This document shows positions 1 to 7,464 of a stretch of 13,581 nt of DNA, one piece after another (the stretch's first letter is position 1; each line of letters opens with the position of its first letter). The DNA is from Gammaproteobacteria bacterium (GTDB taxonomy: Bacteria > Pseudomonadota > Gammaproteobacteria > Pseudomonadales > Azotimanducaceae). The DNA lies in assembly GCA_002725095.1 (NCBI GenBank), contig PBQQ01000080.1, positions 1-13,581 of the forward strand, read 5' to 3'. The notes below the pieces were generated by a model that did not search any database, was not told the origin of the DNA, and saw only the letters and a list, made by a program, of their open reading frames with translations. The translations under genes and the position numbers were made by a program.

Positions 1-1133
1 CTCAGTCACTATTGTTCGCCTGGCTTTTCGTCTTCACGATATTGCAGCGCACGTTTCAAACTTTCTATGTGGTGCCGCACCTCGCTTTAGGAGCTGAATT
101 GTCAACGGATTATATCGAGCGCACGCGAGTTATGGCCTTCAATAATCTGTTCACCCTATATGGCGGCATGCTAATGCACGTGATGGTCTGGTTTGTGATC
201 TTTGGGTTTTTCTTCGCAGATCAGGGCGGCCAGCTTCATCCTCCAGCATATACTTGGACTATCTTGCTGGCTTGCACGATCATCCTCGTGTCGATTTTCG
301 CATGCGCTTGGGGCACTCGGGATCAGATTCCGAGGCTGCTGGAAAATAGGATAGATGATGGCAAGGGGTTTTCTTTACTTTCTTTATATTCCGACATTTG
401 GGCGGTTTTAAAGAACAAAAATTATTTGTATCTCCTACTAGGGCTGTTTTTCCTTTCTTTAACTATCGGCACACACGAGACCTTGGCAATTTTCATGGGA
501 ACGTTCTTCTGGGAGCTAACACCTTACCAAATCGGGTGGTTGATCGTCGGCAGCATAGTTGGAACTCATATTGGTTTCTTTTTGGCTTCGCGACTTCATG
601 AACGCTTCGATAAACGCCGAACTATTGCCGTTTCTGCCATTGGTCTCAGTTTTTTTTGGTCGATGGTTGTGAATTTGACCTTACTTGGATTGGCCCCAGC
701 CAACTCTTCTTGGGCGTTGGTGGGTATGATCATATTTTTCGGTGTCTTCTCCTCAGGTTTTGGCGCGATTTTGAACATCAGTGTGATGTCTGCGCTCGCA
801 GATATTGCGGACCAGCACGAACTCGATACAGGACTGAGGCTGGAAGGAATTTTCTACTCTGCTCGGGCTTTTTTTGCGAAAGCCATGAACGCAGTGGGGC
901 ATGTAGTAGCGGGGTTTGCGTTGGAGTTCTACGTCAAGCTCCCGCCCGCTTCTGTGCCAGGAGAGGTGGCTGAAGACGTTATATTCCGACTCGGAGTTGT
1001 GGACGGCCCGCTCGCCATGATTGGCGGCGTGATCGCGGGCTTCGTTTATCTGGGGTATCGACTGGATAAGTCGACGCACCAAGAAATCAGACGATTGCTA
1101 GAGACTCGCGCGGGCACCGGAGAGCCTTCATAA
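1..1133 (+). CDS. MFS transporter, GPH (glycoside-pentoside-hexuronide) type, 5' end outside window
   Basis: This is the C-terminal ~377 residues of an integral inner-membrane transporter. The frame is open to the left edge (first full codon at base 3), so the TTG at 12 is not a true start and an N-terminal part is missing. Long hydrophobic stretches alternate with short charged loops, consistent with a 12-helix MFS fold lacking its first helices. The segment ADIADQHELDTGLRLEG matches the loop typical of the GPH cation:sugar symporter family (MelB-like), and the earlier stretch ALGAELSTDYIERTR is the family's conserved cytoplasmic loop. GPH members usually have 450-500 residues, so roughly 80-120 are cut off. 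Substrate cannot be read from the sequence; neighbours give no clue because the adjacent genes are protein-quality-control genes. Family assignment is secure at MFS level and probable at GPH level. Confidence 0.88.
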   Translation, partial: QSLLFAWLFVFTILQRTFQTFYVVPHLALGAELSTDYIERTRVMAFNNLFTLYGGMLMHVMVWFVIFGFFFADQGGQLHPPAYTWTILLACTIILVSIFACAWGTRDQIPRLLENRIDDGKGFSLLSLYSDIWAVLKNKNYLYLLLGLFFLSLTIGTHETLAIFMGTFFWELTPYQIGWLIVGSIVGTHIGFFLASRLHERFDKRRTIAVSAIGLSFFWSMVVNLTLLGLAPANSSWALVGMIIFFGVFSSGFGAILNISVMSALADIADQHELDTGLRLEGIFYSARAFFAKAMNAVGHVVAGFALEFYVKLPPASVPGEVAEDVIFRLGVVDGPLAMIGGVIAGFVYLGYRLDKSTHQEIRRLLETRAGTGEPS

Positions 1134-1225
1134 GATTGCTTCATTGAGCTCACATTTCAGTCCTCTGCCCTCAAGCTTTTCCGGTGTTGCTGGTGTATTA
1201 TGCCGCGCTCATTTTAGGTGTCCTT

Positions 1226-1258
1226 ATGAGTAGGATTGCCTTTCTTTTACCGTATTAG
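1226..1258 (+). CDS. possible 10-codon leader ORF upstream of tig
   Basis: An ATG at 1226 is preceded by AGGTG (1216-1220) at a 5-base spacing and opens a 10-residue frame, MSRIAFLLPY, ending in TAG. Its stop lies 16 bases before the tig ATG. The tig start itself has no clear Shine-Dalgarno sequence, so ribosomes finishing this mini-ORF could reinitiate on tig. A sequence TATTAT at 1196-1201 could serve as a -10 element for this transcript, but no good -35 is seen. This is inference from one sequence; a chance ATG behind a chance SD is quite possible. Confidence 0.3.
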   Translation: MSRIAFLLPY

Positions 1259-1274
1259 CTCTCGAACAATAAGT

Positions 1275-2657
1275 ATGAATGTATCCATCGAAACAATGAC
1301 CGGTCTCGAACGCCGTTTGACCATAGCCGTTGCCAGCGAAGAATTTGAAACACAAATTACCCAGCGCCTGAAGGATGCGCGCGGACGGGTAAGTATTCCC
1401 GGATTTCGTGCCGGTAAGGTGCCATTGAAAGAGGTTCGGCGTCGCTACGGCGGTGCCGTGCGGGCAGAAGTGGCCAGCGAATTGATGCAGAGCAGTTTTG
1501 TGCAGGCTGTGCAGCAGGAGCAAATGAATCCAGCGGGATCGCCAAAGCTTGACGTGGTGAAAATGGACCCGGGTATTGATTTTGAATTCACGGCAACTTT
1601 TGACGTTTACCCGACAATCGAGCTTGCGGACTTCAGCAAAATCAACATTAAACGGCCGAGCGCAGAGATTGGCGAAGACGACATCGAAACCATGATAGGT
1701 AAGCTGCAAGAACAGCACACAAGCTTTGAAGTAGCGGAACGCGCAGCTGCAAGTGGGGATCAACTTAAGATTGACTTTACCGGTACTTTAGACGGCGAGC
1801 GCATAGAGTCGGCATGCGGTGAAGACTTCACCTTTAAAGTCGGCGAAGGACAGATGATCGAAGACTTCGATCAGGCGATATTAGGTATGGCGGCGGGGGA
1901 AGAAAAATCTTTCGATGCCACCTTCCCCGAAGATTACCGAGCAGAAGAGTTACAGAATAAGACAGTGCAGTTTTCCGCCACTGTTCACGAGGTCAGTGAG
2001 GCGGTAGCGCCTGAGCTGAACGATGAGTTTTTTGAGAAATTTGGTGTGACCGAAGGCGGTGAGGCGAGTTTCCGAGAAGAAGTTAAAAAGAATATGGGCC
2101 GAGAACTCGATTCTGCGATAAAAAATCAAACTAAACAACAGGTTATGGATGGTTTGTCTAAAGTGCATGAGTTTTTGATCCCGCAGGATGTGGTGCTGAG
2201 AGAGATCGGTGCCCTTAAAGAGCAAATGCTTAGCCAGTTTCAGATGCCACAGGGCCAAGCGCCACAATTGGATCTCCCCGACGCGCTGTTTCAGGATCAG
2301 GCGGAACAGCGGGTGAAAGTGGGCCTAGTGGTCAACGAAATTATCGTCAAGCACGAGATGAAGGCGGACGCAGCCTTAGTCGATGAACAACTTAAGACGA
2401 TCGCGGAGCCCTATGATGAGCCTGATCAAGTGATCAGTTGGTATCGAAGTAATCCAGAGCAGATGCAGAATGTTGAAATGGGTGTACTTGAAGATCAGGT
2501 TGTGGACCTCATATTAGCCCAATCGACGGTTGAAGAGGTCGTCGCGAGCTACGCCGATGTCTTGAGTGGAGCGGCGATTGCCGAACCCGAAGCAGAAGCA
2601 AACTCGGAGGGCTCTGAGTCGGAAGTTGCGGATGCTCAAGATGTAGAGCAGCCCTAA
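1275..2657 (+). CDS. tig: trigger factor, ribosome-associated chaperone and peptidyl-prolyl isomerase
   Basis: Trigger factor binds near the ribosome exit tunnel and shelters nascent chains. The 460-residue product has the family's three parts. The ribosome-binding domain (residues 1 to about 145) carries the signature GFRAGKVP at 43-50, in register with E. coli. The FKBP-like PPIase domain (about 160-240) begins with KIDFTG. The helical C-terminal domain runs to about 433. A 27-residue acidic tail with nine Asp/Glu and no Lys/Arg follows, making it longer than the 432-residue E. coli protein. ATG 1275 is chosen because the protein from MNVSIE onward aligns with other trigger factors; an in-frame TTG at 1236 would add 13 unconserved residues. 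The start lacks a good SD. The gene heads the tig-clpP-clpX-lon cluster. Confidence 0.98.
   Translation: MNVSIETMTGLERRLTIAVASEEFETQITQRLKDARGRVSIPGFRAGKVPLKEVRRRYGGAVRAEVASELMQSSFVQAVQQEQMNPAGSPKLDVVKMDPGIDFEFTATFDVYPTIELADFSKINIKRPSAEIGEDDIETMIGKLQEQHTSFEVAERAAASGDQLKIDFTGTLDGERIESACGEDFTFKVGEGQMIEDFDQAILGMAAGEEKSFDATFPEDYRAEELQNKTVQFSATVHEVSEAVAPELNDEFFEKFGVTEGGEASFREEVKKNMGRELDSAIKNQTKQQVMDGLSKVHEFLIPQDVVLREIGALKEQMLSQFQMPQGQAPQLDLPDALFQDQAEQRVKVGLVVNEIIVKHEMKADAALVDEQLKTIAEPYDEPDQVISWYRSNPEQMQNVEMGVLEDQVVDLILAQSTVEEVVASYADVLSGAAIAEPEAEANSEGSESEVADAQDVEQP
2487..2515 (+). promoter_or_regulatory. sigma-32-like promoter inside the tig 3' end, upstream of clpP
   Basis: CTTGAAG (2487-2493) and CCTCATATT (2507-2515) are separated by 13 bases, the arrangement of the E. 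coli heat-shock promoter consensus (CTTGAAA, 13-15 bases, CCCCATnTA). Transcription would begin near 2522 and give a leader of about 210 bases before clpP, which is a heat-shock gene in E. coli. The caveat is that these bases also encode a conserved trigger factor segment (LEDQVVDL), so the match could come from codon choice. Confidence 0.42.
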
Positions 2658-2732
2658 CCATTGAATAAGTATTCACACCCGAGAATGCAAACACGATGCA
2701 GCGATTTTATATCGCCAGAATGAGGTAAAAGA

Positions 2733-3380
2733 ATGTCTTACGATCATGATCGACTGGCGCAGCCAGTGAACAACCTGGGCATGGTTCCTATGGTAGTGGA
2801 GCAAACAGCGCGCGGTGAGCGTGCGTATGACATCTACTCGCGCCTTCTCAAAGATCGGATTATTTTCCTAGTCGGCCCTGTTGAGGATCACATGGCGAAC
2901 TTAGTTGTGGCCCAAATGCTGTTTTTAGAATCGGAAAACCCAGACAAAGACATTCATCTGTACATAAACTCCCCGGGCGGCTCGGTGACTGCGGGCATGT
3001 CCATTTACGATACCATGCAGTTTATTCGACCTGACGTTAGCACGTTATGTGTAGGCCAAGCGGCCAGCATGGGCGCGTTTTTGTTGGCTGCGGGCACTGC
3101 TGGGAAACGGTACGCGCTGCCCAATTCGCGCATGATGCTGCATCAGCCTTCTGGCGGTTCCAGAGGTGTTGCCGCAGATATTGAGATTCAGGCGCAGGAA
3201 ATACTGCTGATGCGCGAGCGTTTAAACAAGCTTATTGCAGAGCACACGGGTAAGGACGAAGCAACCGTCGCTAAAGATACTGATCGCGACTTCTGGATGA
3301 GTCCCGATGCAGCCTTAGAGTACGGTTTGGTGGACAAAGTTCAGAAAACGCGCAGCGAACTTGCCACCAAGAGTGAATAA
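2733..3380 (+). CDS. clpP: ClpP, ATP-dependent Clp protease proteolytic subunit
   Basis: ClpP is the self-compartmentalised serine peptidase that degrades proteins unfolded and fed in by ClpX or ClpA. The 215-residue product keeps the catalytic triad: Ser112 in GQAASMGAF, His137 in MMLHQPSGG and Asp186 in DRDFWMS. The spacings of 25 and 49 residues equal those of the E. coli enzyme (Ser97, His122 and Asp171 of the mature form). INSPGG at 78-83 is the usual oxyanion-region motif. The N-terminal ~15-20 residues before the conserved PMVVEQT segment are probably a propeptide removed by autoprocessing, as in E. coli. GAGG at 2722-2725, 7 bases before the ATG, is a good ribosome binding site. It lies between tig and its partner clpX; a heat-shock-like promoter is visible within tig. 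Confidence 0.98.
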   Translation: MSYDHDRLAQPVNNLGMVPMVVEQTARGERAYDIYSRLLKDRIIFLVGPVEDHMANLVVAQMLFLESENPDKDIHLYINSPGGSVTAGMSIYDTMQFIRPDVSTLCVGQAASMGAFLLAAGTAGKRYALPNSRMMLHQPSGGSRGVAADIEIQAQEILLMRERLNKLIAEHTGKDEATVAKDTDRDFWMSPDAALEYGLVDKVQKTRSELATKSE

Positions 3381-3469
3381 CGGGCGCGACTCGGTGACTT
3401 GCAATCCATGTGGAGGTTACGCAATCTACACGGTGTGGGTACGGGAAAGATTTACAGATAGAGGGAAAT

Positions 3470-4750
3470 ATGTCCGACGATAGTGGCAAAAGCGACGACT
3501 CTGGCAAGCTGCTGTACTGTTCTTTTTGTGGCAAGAGCCAACACGAAGTACGTAAGCTAATCGCTGGACCCTCAGTCTTCATATGCGATGAATGTGTTGA
3601 GCTATGCAACGACATTATTCGTGAGGAAGTCGCAGAAGCAGCAGAGTCAACGGAGTCGAATAAACTCCCTGTGCCTACCGAAATTAATAAAATATTGGAT
3701 GAGTACGTTATTGGCCAAGAGCACGCAAAAAAGGTGCTGTCTGTTGCGGTTTATAACCACTACAAACGTCTGAACTATGGGGCTAAAAAAGACGATGTAG
3801 AATTGTCGAAGTCTAATATTCTGCTGATTGGGCCGACTGGTTGCGGTAAGACACTGCTCGCGGAAACTCTGGCGCGGTTACTCGATGTGCCGTTCACAAT
3901 TGCCGACGCAACCACGCTAACGGAAGCGGGTTATGTTGGCGAAGACGTTGAAAACATTATTCAAAAGTTGCTGCAAAAGTGCGATTACGACGTTGATCGT
4001 GCCCAAGTTGGTATCGTATACATCGACGAAATCGACAAGATTTCTCGCAAGTCGGATAACCCGTCCATTACTCGGGATGTGTCTGGCGAAGGGGTTCAGC
4101 AGGCGCTGCTTAAACTGATTGAAGGGACGGTCGCTTCGGTTCCTCCCCAAGGCGGACGCAAACATCCACAACAAGAATTTTTGCAAGTGGATACCTCAAA
4201 AATCCTGTTTATTTGTGGAGGCGCTTTCGCTGGGCTTGACCGAGTGATCCTCGATCGCTCGGATAAGTCTGGCATCGGTTTCGGTGCAGAGGTTAAAAGT
4301 GAGGCCGATCGCGGCACCATTGGCGAGACGTTGCGTGCTGTCGAGCCGGAAGACTTGGTGCGGTATGGCCTGATTCCCGAATTTGTAGGTCGACTGCCGG
4401 TTGTTGCAACGCTCAGCGAACTCGACAACGACGCGTTGATTCGTATTCTGACCGAGCCTAAGAATTCGCTGACCAAGCAGTACACCAAATTGTTCGAAAT
4501 GGAAGGTGTTGAAGTAGATTTTCGCGAAGATGCACTTCGAGCTGTCGCTGAAAAAGCGACGGAGCGCAAGACTGGCGCCCGCGGATTACGCTCCATACTT
4601 GAAGCTGTGTTATTAGACACCATGTATGAACTACCGTCGTCGGAGTCGGTAAGCAAAGTAGTGATCGATGAAAGCGCCATTAAAGGCGATAGCGAACCAA
4701 TGCTTATCTATGAAAACGTAGACAAGGCCAAAGCAGCGCCCGAAGAGTAG
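3470..4750 (+). CDS. clpX: ClpX, ATP-binding unfoldase subunit of the Clp protease
   Basis: ClpX is the hexameric AAA+ unfoldase that recognises tagged substrates and threads them into ClpP. The 426-residue protein has a zinc-binding domain with Cys17, Cys20, Cys39 and Cys42, and Walker A GPTGCGKT with Lys127. Pore-1 loop GYVGED is at 154-159, Walker B VYIDEID with Asp186-Glu187, pore-2 RKH at 230-232, the ClpP-docking IGF loop at 269-271, the GRLPV box with Arg308, and sensor-2 GARGLRS at 369-375. ATG 3470 is chosen because GAGGGAA (3461-3467) precedes it and MSDDSGK fits the family; a GTG at 3410 would add 20 unconserved residues. The N-terminus repeats SDDSGK twice (residues 2-13). It lies 89 bases after clpP, in the usual clpPX arrangement. 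Confidence 0.98.
   Translation: MSDDSGKSDDSGKLLYCSFCGKSQHEVRKLIAGPSVFICDECVELCNDIIREEVAEAAESTESNKLPVPTEINKILDEYVIGQEHAKKVLSVAVYNHYKRLNYGAKKDDVELSKSNILLIGPTGCGKTLLAETLARLLDVPFTIADATTLTEAGYVGEDVENIIQKLLQKCDYDVDRAQVGIVYIDEIDKISRKSDNPSITRDVSGEGVQQALLKLIEGTVASVPPQGGRKHPQQEFLQVDTSKILFICGGAFAGLDRVILDRSDKSGIGFGAEVKSEADRGTIGETLRAVEPEDLVRYGLIPEFVGRLPVVATLSELDNDALIRILTEPKNSLTKQYTKLFEMEGVEVDFREDALRAVAEKATERKTGARGLRSILEAVLLDTMYELPSSESVSKVVIDESAIKGDSEPMLIYENVDKAKAAPEE
4598..4626 (+). promoter_or_regulatory. sigma-32-like promoter inside the clpX 3' end, upstream of lon
   Basis: CTTGAAG (4598-4604), a 13-base spacer and CACCATGTA (4618-4626) match the heat-shock consensus at every fixed position except one in the -10 element. 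A transcript from here would have a leader of about 230 bases before the lon ATG. lon has a sigma-32 promoter in E. coli, but there it lies in the intergenic region. These bases also encode the conserved ClpX segment ILEAVLLDTMYEL, so codon choice may explain the match. Confidence 0.42.
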
Positions 4751-4860
4751 CGATCGGCGCCCCGCGTGGCGCACCCACAGTGGCGTTCATGCACGGCCTG
4801 TTCACAACGCGAATGCCGCGAGCCGGTGTCTGCAACAGTGTTACTCAAATGAGAGCGAAT

Positions 4861-7320
4861 ATGGCCAAAACTCCTTTAGAACTGCTTCCGGTACTGCCCC
4901 TTCGCGATATGGTGGTCTTTCCGCATGGGGTGCATCCGCTATTTGTAGGGACCGAGAGTTCTATTCGCGCGCTTGAAGCCGCCATGGCCGATAGCAAAAA
5001 AATCTTCTTGATTGCAAAACGAGATTCTGACAAGACAGATTTAGAGGCCGACGACCTTTACTCACTGGGTACGGTCGCCACCATATTGCAACTGCTTAAG
5101 TTGCCAGATGGCACTGTGAAAGTCCTGGTCGAAGGTGGGCAGCGAGCGGAAATTGCCAGTGTTGAATTCGCTGAAGAGTATATCAGCGCTGAGATTAAGC
5201 TCTGTAAAGAAGAGGTTATGGACGGCCCCGAAGCGGAGGCCCTAGTGCGCACTTTGCTGTCTCAGTTCGAGCAATTCGCTCAAAGCAACAAAAAGATTCC
5301 CCAGGAAGTGCTGGCCTCGCTGTCTGGTATTGACGACCCGTCACGGTTGATGGATACCATCGCGGCGCAGATTTCTTTGGAACTCGAAGATCGACAACGC
5401 ATTCTAGAAATATTAGAGCCGGGTAAGCGTATGGAGCTCTTGCTTGGTTTAATGGACGCCGAGATTGACGTTCAGGAAATGGAAAAGCGCATTCGCGGTC
5501 GAGTTAAGAAGCAGATGGAGCAAAGCCAGCGCGATTACTATCTGAATGAGCAGATGAAAGCGATCCAAAAAGAAATGGGCGACGATTCGCAAACCGAAGT
5601 GGATGAACTGCAGCAGCGGATAGACGATTTGGGTATGCCGCTAGAGGCTAAGGAGAAGGCTCAAGGCGAGCTTAATAAACTGAAAAATATGGCGCCCATG
5701 TCTGCGGAAGCTACCGTAGTCCGAAGTTTCATCGATTGGATGGTCAACATTCCTTGGAGCAAGAAGAGTCGTGTGCGCAAGGACTTGTTGGCGGCGCAGC
5801 GTATTCTTGATGAAGATCATTATGGGCTCGAGGAAGTTAAAGACCGAATAATCGAATATTTGGCCGTGCAAAATCGAGTCAAGCGTTCGAAAGGCCCGGT
5901 CCTATGCCTCGTGGGTCCTCCGGGCGTTGGTAAAACCAGTTTAGGTGAGAGCATTGCTCGCGCAACAAATCGCAAGTTTGTGCGTATGGCGCTTGGTGGG
6001 GTGCGTGACGAAGCGGAAATCCGTGGCCATAGAAGAACCTATATTGGTTCCATGCCTGGGAAAGTGCTGCAGAAAATGGCCAAGGCAGCCGTGGTGAACC
6101 CGCTGTTTTTACTGGATGAAATCGACAAGATGGGTATGGACATGCGCGGTGATCCAGCCAGTGCGCTTTTAGAAGTGTTGGATCCAGAGCAGAACAATTC
6201 GTTTAACGACCATTATTTGGAAGTGGACTACGATTTGTCGAATGTATTTTTCATTTGCACATCGAACTCTATGAACATCCCCGCGCCGTTGTTGGATCGA
6301 ATGGAGATCATTCGGTTGCCTGGATACACCGAGGACGAAAAACTGAACATTGCTCGACGTTACTTGGTGCCCAAGCAAGTGACAAATAATGGCCTTGCTA
6401 AGAATGAGCTGGAGATAACCGACGAAGCTCTGCTTAACCTGATTCGCTATTACACCAAAGAGGCGGGCGTTCGCGGCTTGGAGCGAGAGATTGCCAAACT
6501 CGCGCGCAAGGTTGTCAAACAGCAAGCCTTAGCGGACGTAACGAAAGGATCGGACAAAAAGACCGCAAAGAAGGCCAAAAGCTTAAAGCCGAAGACTGTT
6601 GTTGTGACGGCAGAAGATCTCGAAGATTACAATGGCGTTGCGAAGTTCACTTATGGGCTTGCCGAAGCAGAAAACAAAATCGGTATTGTCACTGGCTTGG
6701 CTTGGACGCAGGTCGGCGGCGAGTTGTTGAATATTGAAGCGGGTGCAATGCCGGGCAAAGGCCAGCAGATAAAAACTGGATCGCTTGGTGATGTTATGCA
6801 GGAATCCATCCAAGCGGCGCTTACGGTTGTTCGAAGCCGTAGTGAATCTCTCGGTATCGATAACGAATTCTTCGAGGCATCTGACCTACATATACACGTT
6901 CCCGAAGGTGCAACACCGAAAGACGGCCCGAGTGCGGGTATCGGTATGTGCACAGCGATGATTTCGGTAATCACTGGTGTTCCAGTCAAGGCTGAAGTGG
7001 CTATGACCGGAGAGATTAATCTGCGGGGGCAGGTGTTGCCGATCGGCGGTTTAAAAGAAAAGCTTTTAGCGGCGCACCGCGGCGGCGTTAAACAGGTCAT
7101 CATACCTGCCGAGAATGAAAAGGATTTGAAGGAAATTCCAGACAACGTTAAATCCAAATTGCATATCCACGCTGTTAAATGGATTGAAGAGGTGTTGCAT
7201 ATTGCTTTGGAAGAAATGCCGAAACCGTTGGTGAAAAAGACACGGCGATTAGCGGAAGAAACAGAGATTCCGGCAAAGACCCGTAGGAAAAGTAAATCTC
7301 AGCCCTTAAATCCGCATTAA
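4861..7320 (+). CDS. lon: Lon, ATP-dependent serine protease
   Basis: Lon degrades misfolded and short-lived regulatory proteins in the cytoplasm. The 819-residue product has an N-terminal substrate-binding LON domain (about 1-200), a helical linker, and a AAA+ module with Walker A GPPGVGKT (Lys358) and Walker B LLDEID (Asp419-Glu420). The protease domain has Ser691 in DGPSAGIGM and Lys734 in GGLKEKLLAAHRGG, 43 residues apart as in E. coli (Ser679, Lys722). It is about 35 residues longer than E. coli Lon, through a Lys-rich insertion near 558-577 and a basic tail at 787-819. ATG 4861 is preferred because GAGAG (4851-4855) precedes it by 5 bases and MAKTPLELLPVLPLRD fits the family; the in-frame ATG at 4849 lacks an SD. 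The 110 bases after clpX hold a small GC hairpin (4757-4772) without a T-run, so read-through from clpX is likely. Confidence 0.98.
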   Translation: MAKTPLELLPVLPLRDMVVFPHGVHPLFVGTESSIRALEAAMADSKKIFLIAKRDSDKTDLEADDLYSLGTVATILQLLKLPDGTVKVLVEGGQRAEIASVEFAEEYISAEIKLCKEEVMDGPEAEALVRTLLSQFEQFAQSNKKIPQEVLASLSGIDDPSRLMDTIAAQISLELEDRQRILEILEPGKRMELLLGLMDAEIDVQEMEKRIRGRVKKQMEQSQRDYYLNEQMKAIQKEMGDDSQTEVDELQQRIDDLGMPLEAKEKAQGELNKLKNMAPMSAEATVVRSFIDWMVNIPWSKKSRVRKDLLAAQRILDEDHYGLEEVKDRIIEYLAVQNRVKRSKGPVLCLVGPPGVGKTSLGESIARATNRKFVRMALGGVRDEAEIRGHRRTYIGSMPGKVLQKMAKAAVVNPLFLLDEIDKMGMDMRGDPASALLEVLDPEQNNSFNDHYLEVDYDLSNVFFICTSNSMNIPAPLLDRMEIIRLPGYTEDEKLNIARRYLVPKQVTNNGLAKNELEITDEALLNLIRYYTKEAGVRGLEREIAKLARKVVKQQALADVTKGSDKKTAKKAKSLKPKTVVVTAEDLEDYNGVAKFTYGLAEAENKIGIVTGLAWTQVGGELLNIEAGAMPGKGQQIKTGSLGDVMQESIQAALTVVRSRSESLGIDNEFFEASDLHIHVPEGATPKDGPSAGIGMCTAMISVITGVPVKAEVAMTGEINLRGQVLPIGGLKEKLLAAHRGGVKQVIIPAENEKDLKEIPDNVKSKLHIHAVKWIEEVLHIALEEMPKPLVKKTRRLAEETEIPAKTRRKSKSQPLNPH

Positions 7321-7337
7321 TGCAGGGTTGGAATACC

Positions 7338-7366
7338 TTGCGTCCGCAAATCGGTGTTGGTATAAA
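7338..7366 (+). promoter_or_regulatory. sigma-70 promoter of hupB, with extended -10 and a palindrome over the -35
   Basis: TTGCGT (7338-7343) and TATAAA (7361-7366) are 17 bases apart, and TG at 7358-7359 one base upstream of the -10 makes it an extended -10 element. The predicted start, near 7373, falls in a GC-rich stretch (CTCGGGCC), leaving a leader of about 90 bases before the hupB GTG. The -35 lies within the inverted repeat TTGCG-TC-CGCAA (7338-7349), which could be an operator. The -35 itself matches consensus only in TTG. Confidence 0.55.
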
Positions 7367-7464
7367 AAGCTCGGGCCTCTAGGGGTCAGTACTTCAATAA
7401 GCGAAGCCTAAGTCTTGGGGCGGAATTCATTAAGACGGGCGCGCGCATCAGCTAAGGGACTAAA

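Noticed and set aside
1236..1274. Upstream TTG start extending trigger factor by 13 residues
   Set aside because: The extension is not conserved in the family and TAGGA directly abuts the TTG, leaving no proper SD spacing.
1134..1274. Search for a tRNA or a terminator between the transporter gene and tig
   Set aside because: No cloverleaf, no GC stem with T-run; only a TATTAT and the short leader ORF could be picked out.
2661..2686. TTGAATA ... CCCGAGAAT in the tig-clpP gap as a sigma-32 promoter
   Set aside because: The -10 matches at only about five of nine positions and the spacing is short; the candidate at 2487-2515 is clearly better.
3410..3469. GTG start extending ClpX by 20 residues
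   Set aside because: The ATG at 3470 has a strong SD and the family N-terminus; the extension looks like non-coding sequence.
4096..4680. Minus-strand open frame of 194 codons opposite clpX, and similar long antisense frames at 1224-1763, 6651-7157 and 11304-11882
   Set aside because: All lie opposite or across well-identified genes, have low-complexity or unrecognisable sequences and no sensible start signals; they are shadows of the coding strand.
4757..4772. GC-rich hairpin GCGCC-CCGCGT-GGCGC after clpX as an intrinsic terminator
   Set aside because: The stem is only 5 bp and no T-run follows; it may slow polymerase but should not terminate.
4780..4860. Upstream starts extending Lon by up to 27 residues
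   Set aside because: Only the ATG at 4861 has a properly spaced SD and the family N-terminus; the extension would translate the intergenic region.
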